Below, in pieces: positions 62,984 to 64,000 of a stretch of DNA of 64,000 nt. How positions within the stretch are numbered: the first letter of the stretch is position 1; every line of letters begins with the position of its first letter. The translations under genes and the position numbers were made by a program. The DNA is taken from NCBI GenBank assembly GCA_019694975.1, contig JAIBAY010000004.1:1-64000 (forward strand), given 5' to 3'. The notes beneath the pieces were generated by a model, which was not told the DNA's origin, ran no database searches, and saw only the letters and a program-made list of their open reading frames with translations. Source of the stretch: Chitinophagales bacterium (GTDB lineage Bacteria; Bacteroidota; Bacteroidia; Chitinophagales; UBA10324).

Positions 62984-64000
62984 GGCAGCAAAGGAAAGAT
63001 TAATGTAAAGCAGCAACCGCCATCGGCAAGATTCTTTACGGAAATCGAGCCGTGATGTTGTTTCATCACCTGCGAAACATAGTGCAGGCCAAGTCCATAA
63101 CCCTTCACATCATGGATATTGCCGGAGGGTACGCGGAAAAATTTATCGAATACCTTTTCAAGATATGCTGTTGCAATACCGGGCCCGTTGTCGGAGAATA
63201 GCAGGGTGACCCTGTCAGCCGATTGTGACAATGTGATGGAAATTTCGGGTTGCTGAATTCCATATTTCAGGCTGTTATCAAAAAGATTATTCAGAATCCC
63301 CTGCAGCTGCACCGCGTCTCCGTGGATGAATACATCACCCGGTGCTGACTGGAAATGCACTTTCACATTTCGCTGTTGCAGCACGGGGCCGAGTGATTGT
63401 ATGGTTTGTTCAATCAGCCTGTTCAGCGCGACGGCCTGCAACGGTACAGGGCTTGTTGCATGAACCGGCAGAAGGCTGTTCAGAATTTTATTCAGCAGCA
63501 CATCGAGCCGTGTCAACTCCTGCGCTGTAATGCCGAGATACTCACCCAGCTTTTCGTCTTGCGCTGCCGGCTTCATCTGCTGCATAGCCTCAACAGCTAC
63601 CTGCATAGTTGAAAGAGGCGTTTTCAGCTCATGCGACATATTGCTGATGAAATCATCCTTCATCACGGCCAGCTGTTGCTGACTGCGCAGGCTCTGCAAA
63701 GCAAAAAGAAATGCGGCACCCGTTATAAGCAACAGCAACAGGGCAAAGCCGGTCTGCGGAAGGATTTTTTGCAGCAGCAGTCCGGAATAATTTTCAATGA
63801 CGGCAGCAAATGGCTGATCAGGAAAATGGCTGTCGAAATAAAATAACGGTGCAGCACCGGCCAGGGAAGAGGTATCTTTCAGCCATGTCACTTTCACCGG
63901 CAGCTTTTGCCTGTTCAGGTTATCCTCAAAAAGTTTCTTCAGCAAAGCAGTGTCCCGCAGTTCAAGGTGCTGATCAAAAAAACGGTTGGTTCCGCCTGCA
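62980..64000 (-). CDS. Sensor histidine kinase (5' part outside the window)
   Basis: The frame is open to the right edge, so the N-terminus is missing. The visible ~339 residues have the end of a periplasmic domain and one membrane helix (FALLLLLITGAAFLFAL). HisKA follows with SHELKTPLSTMQ, then HATPase_c with NNLFDNSLKYG, DNGPGI and GYGLGLHYV. It is the cognate kinase of the OmpR-type regulator encoded next, with a 4 bp overlap. The signal is unknown. Confidence 0.9.
   Translation of the reverse strand, partial: AGGTNRFFDQHLELRDTALLKKLFEDNLNRQKLPVKVTWLKDTSSLAGAAPLFYFDSHFPDQPFAAVIENYSGLLLQKILPQTGFALLLLLITGAAFLFALQSLRSQQQLAVMKDDFISNMSHELKTPLSTMQVAVEAMQQMKPAAQDEKLGEYLGITAQELTRLDVLLNKILNSLLPVHATSPVPLQAVALNRLIEQTIQSLGPVLQQRNVKVHFQSAPGDVFIHGDAVQLQGILNNLFDNSLKYGIQQPEISITLSQSADRVTLLFSDNGPGIATAYLEKVFDKFFRVPSGNIHDVKGYGLGLHYVSQVMKQHHGSISVKNLADGGCCFTLIFPLLP

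Overview
The window reads as chromosomal DNA of a member of the Bacteroidota, probably near the Chitinophaga/Sphingobacteria side. The signs are a fused ccoN-ccoO gene, Bacteroidota-type -7 promoter elements (TAnnTTTG), several large secreted proteins that appear to end in type IX secretion (T9SS) sorting domains, SusD-free surface proteins with MopE and Ig-like modules, and very weak Shine-Dalgarno sequences. No rRNA, tRNA, CRISPR array, phage or complete insertion sequence was seen.

Region 1 (1-21.2 kb) is a respiratory island. On the minus strand lie the cbb3 oxidase genes ccoI, ccoS, ccoNO, ccoQ, ccoP, ccoG, ccoH and a TauE/SafE-like biogenesis protein, together with two Crp/Fnr regulators. 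Divergently, on the plus strand, lie a lipoprotein cytochrome c, a Sec-type (clade II) nosZ, a nosL fused to a membrane domain, and nosD, nosF, nosY. These are followed by a PAS histidine kinase overlapping a response regulator with a Crp-type DNA-binding tail. The island can respire low oxygen and nitrous oxide. Five near-perfect ATGAT-N4-ATCAT sites, each 22-23 bp upstream of a -7-like element, stand before ccoS, ccoI, one crp gene, the cytochrome c-nosZ operon and an uncharacterised 137-residue gene. This looks like one FNR-type regulon. The FNR-like protein and the response regulator have nearly identical recognition helices, so they may read the same sites.

Region 2 (21.4-36.4 kb) is mixed housekeeping and envelope genes: a nitrilase-family amidase, small hypotheticals, an alpha/beta hydrolase, an ACMSD-like decarboxylase, a giant lipoprotein alpha-2-macroglobulin, a sigma factor/anti-sigma factor/MeaB operon, and two O-antigen ligase-like membrane proteins around a family 2 glycosyltransferase.

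Region 3 (36.7-62.3 kb) is dominated by secreted surface proteins: an esterase-like protein, two kelch-like propeller proteins, a GGDKSQ-repeat propeller protein and a sulfatase. Four of them share the same Ig-like stalk and a C-terminal sorting domain, and three share MopE calcium/metal-binding-like repeats. Between them are a cyanophycinase-like lipoprotein, a hybrid kinase with a LytTR regulator, a DUF885 lipoprotein and the conserved rimP-nusA-infB operon, whose leader carries an intrinsic-terminator-like hairpin.

The right edge holds an OmpR-type response regulator and a histidine kinase that runs out of the window. Two copies of a ~120 bp element with 13 bp terminal inverted repeats and an internal palindrome lie at 31.1 and 45.4 kb.
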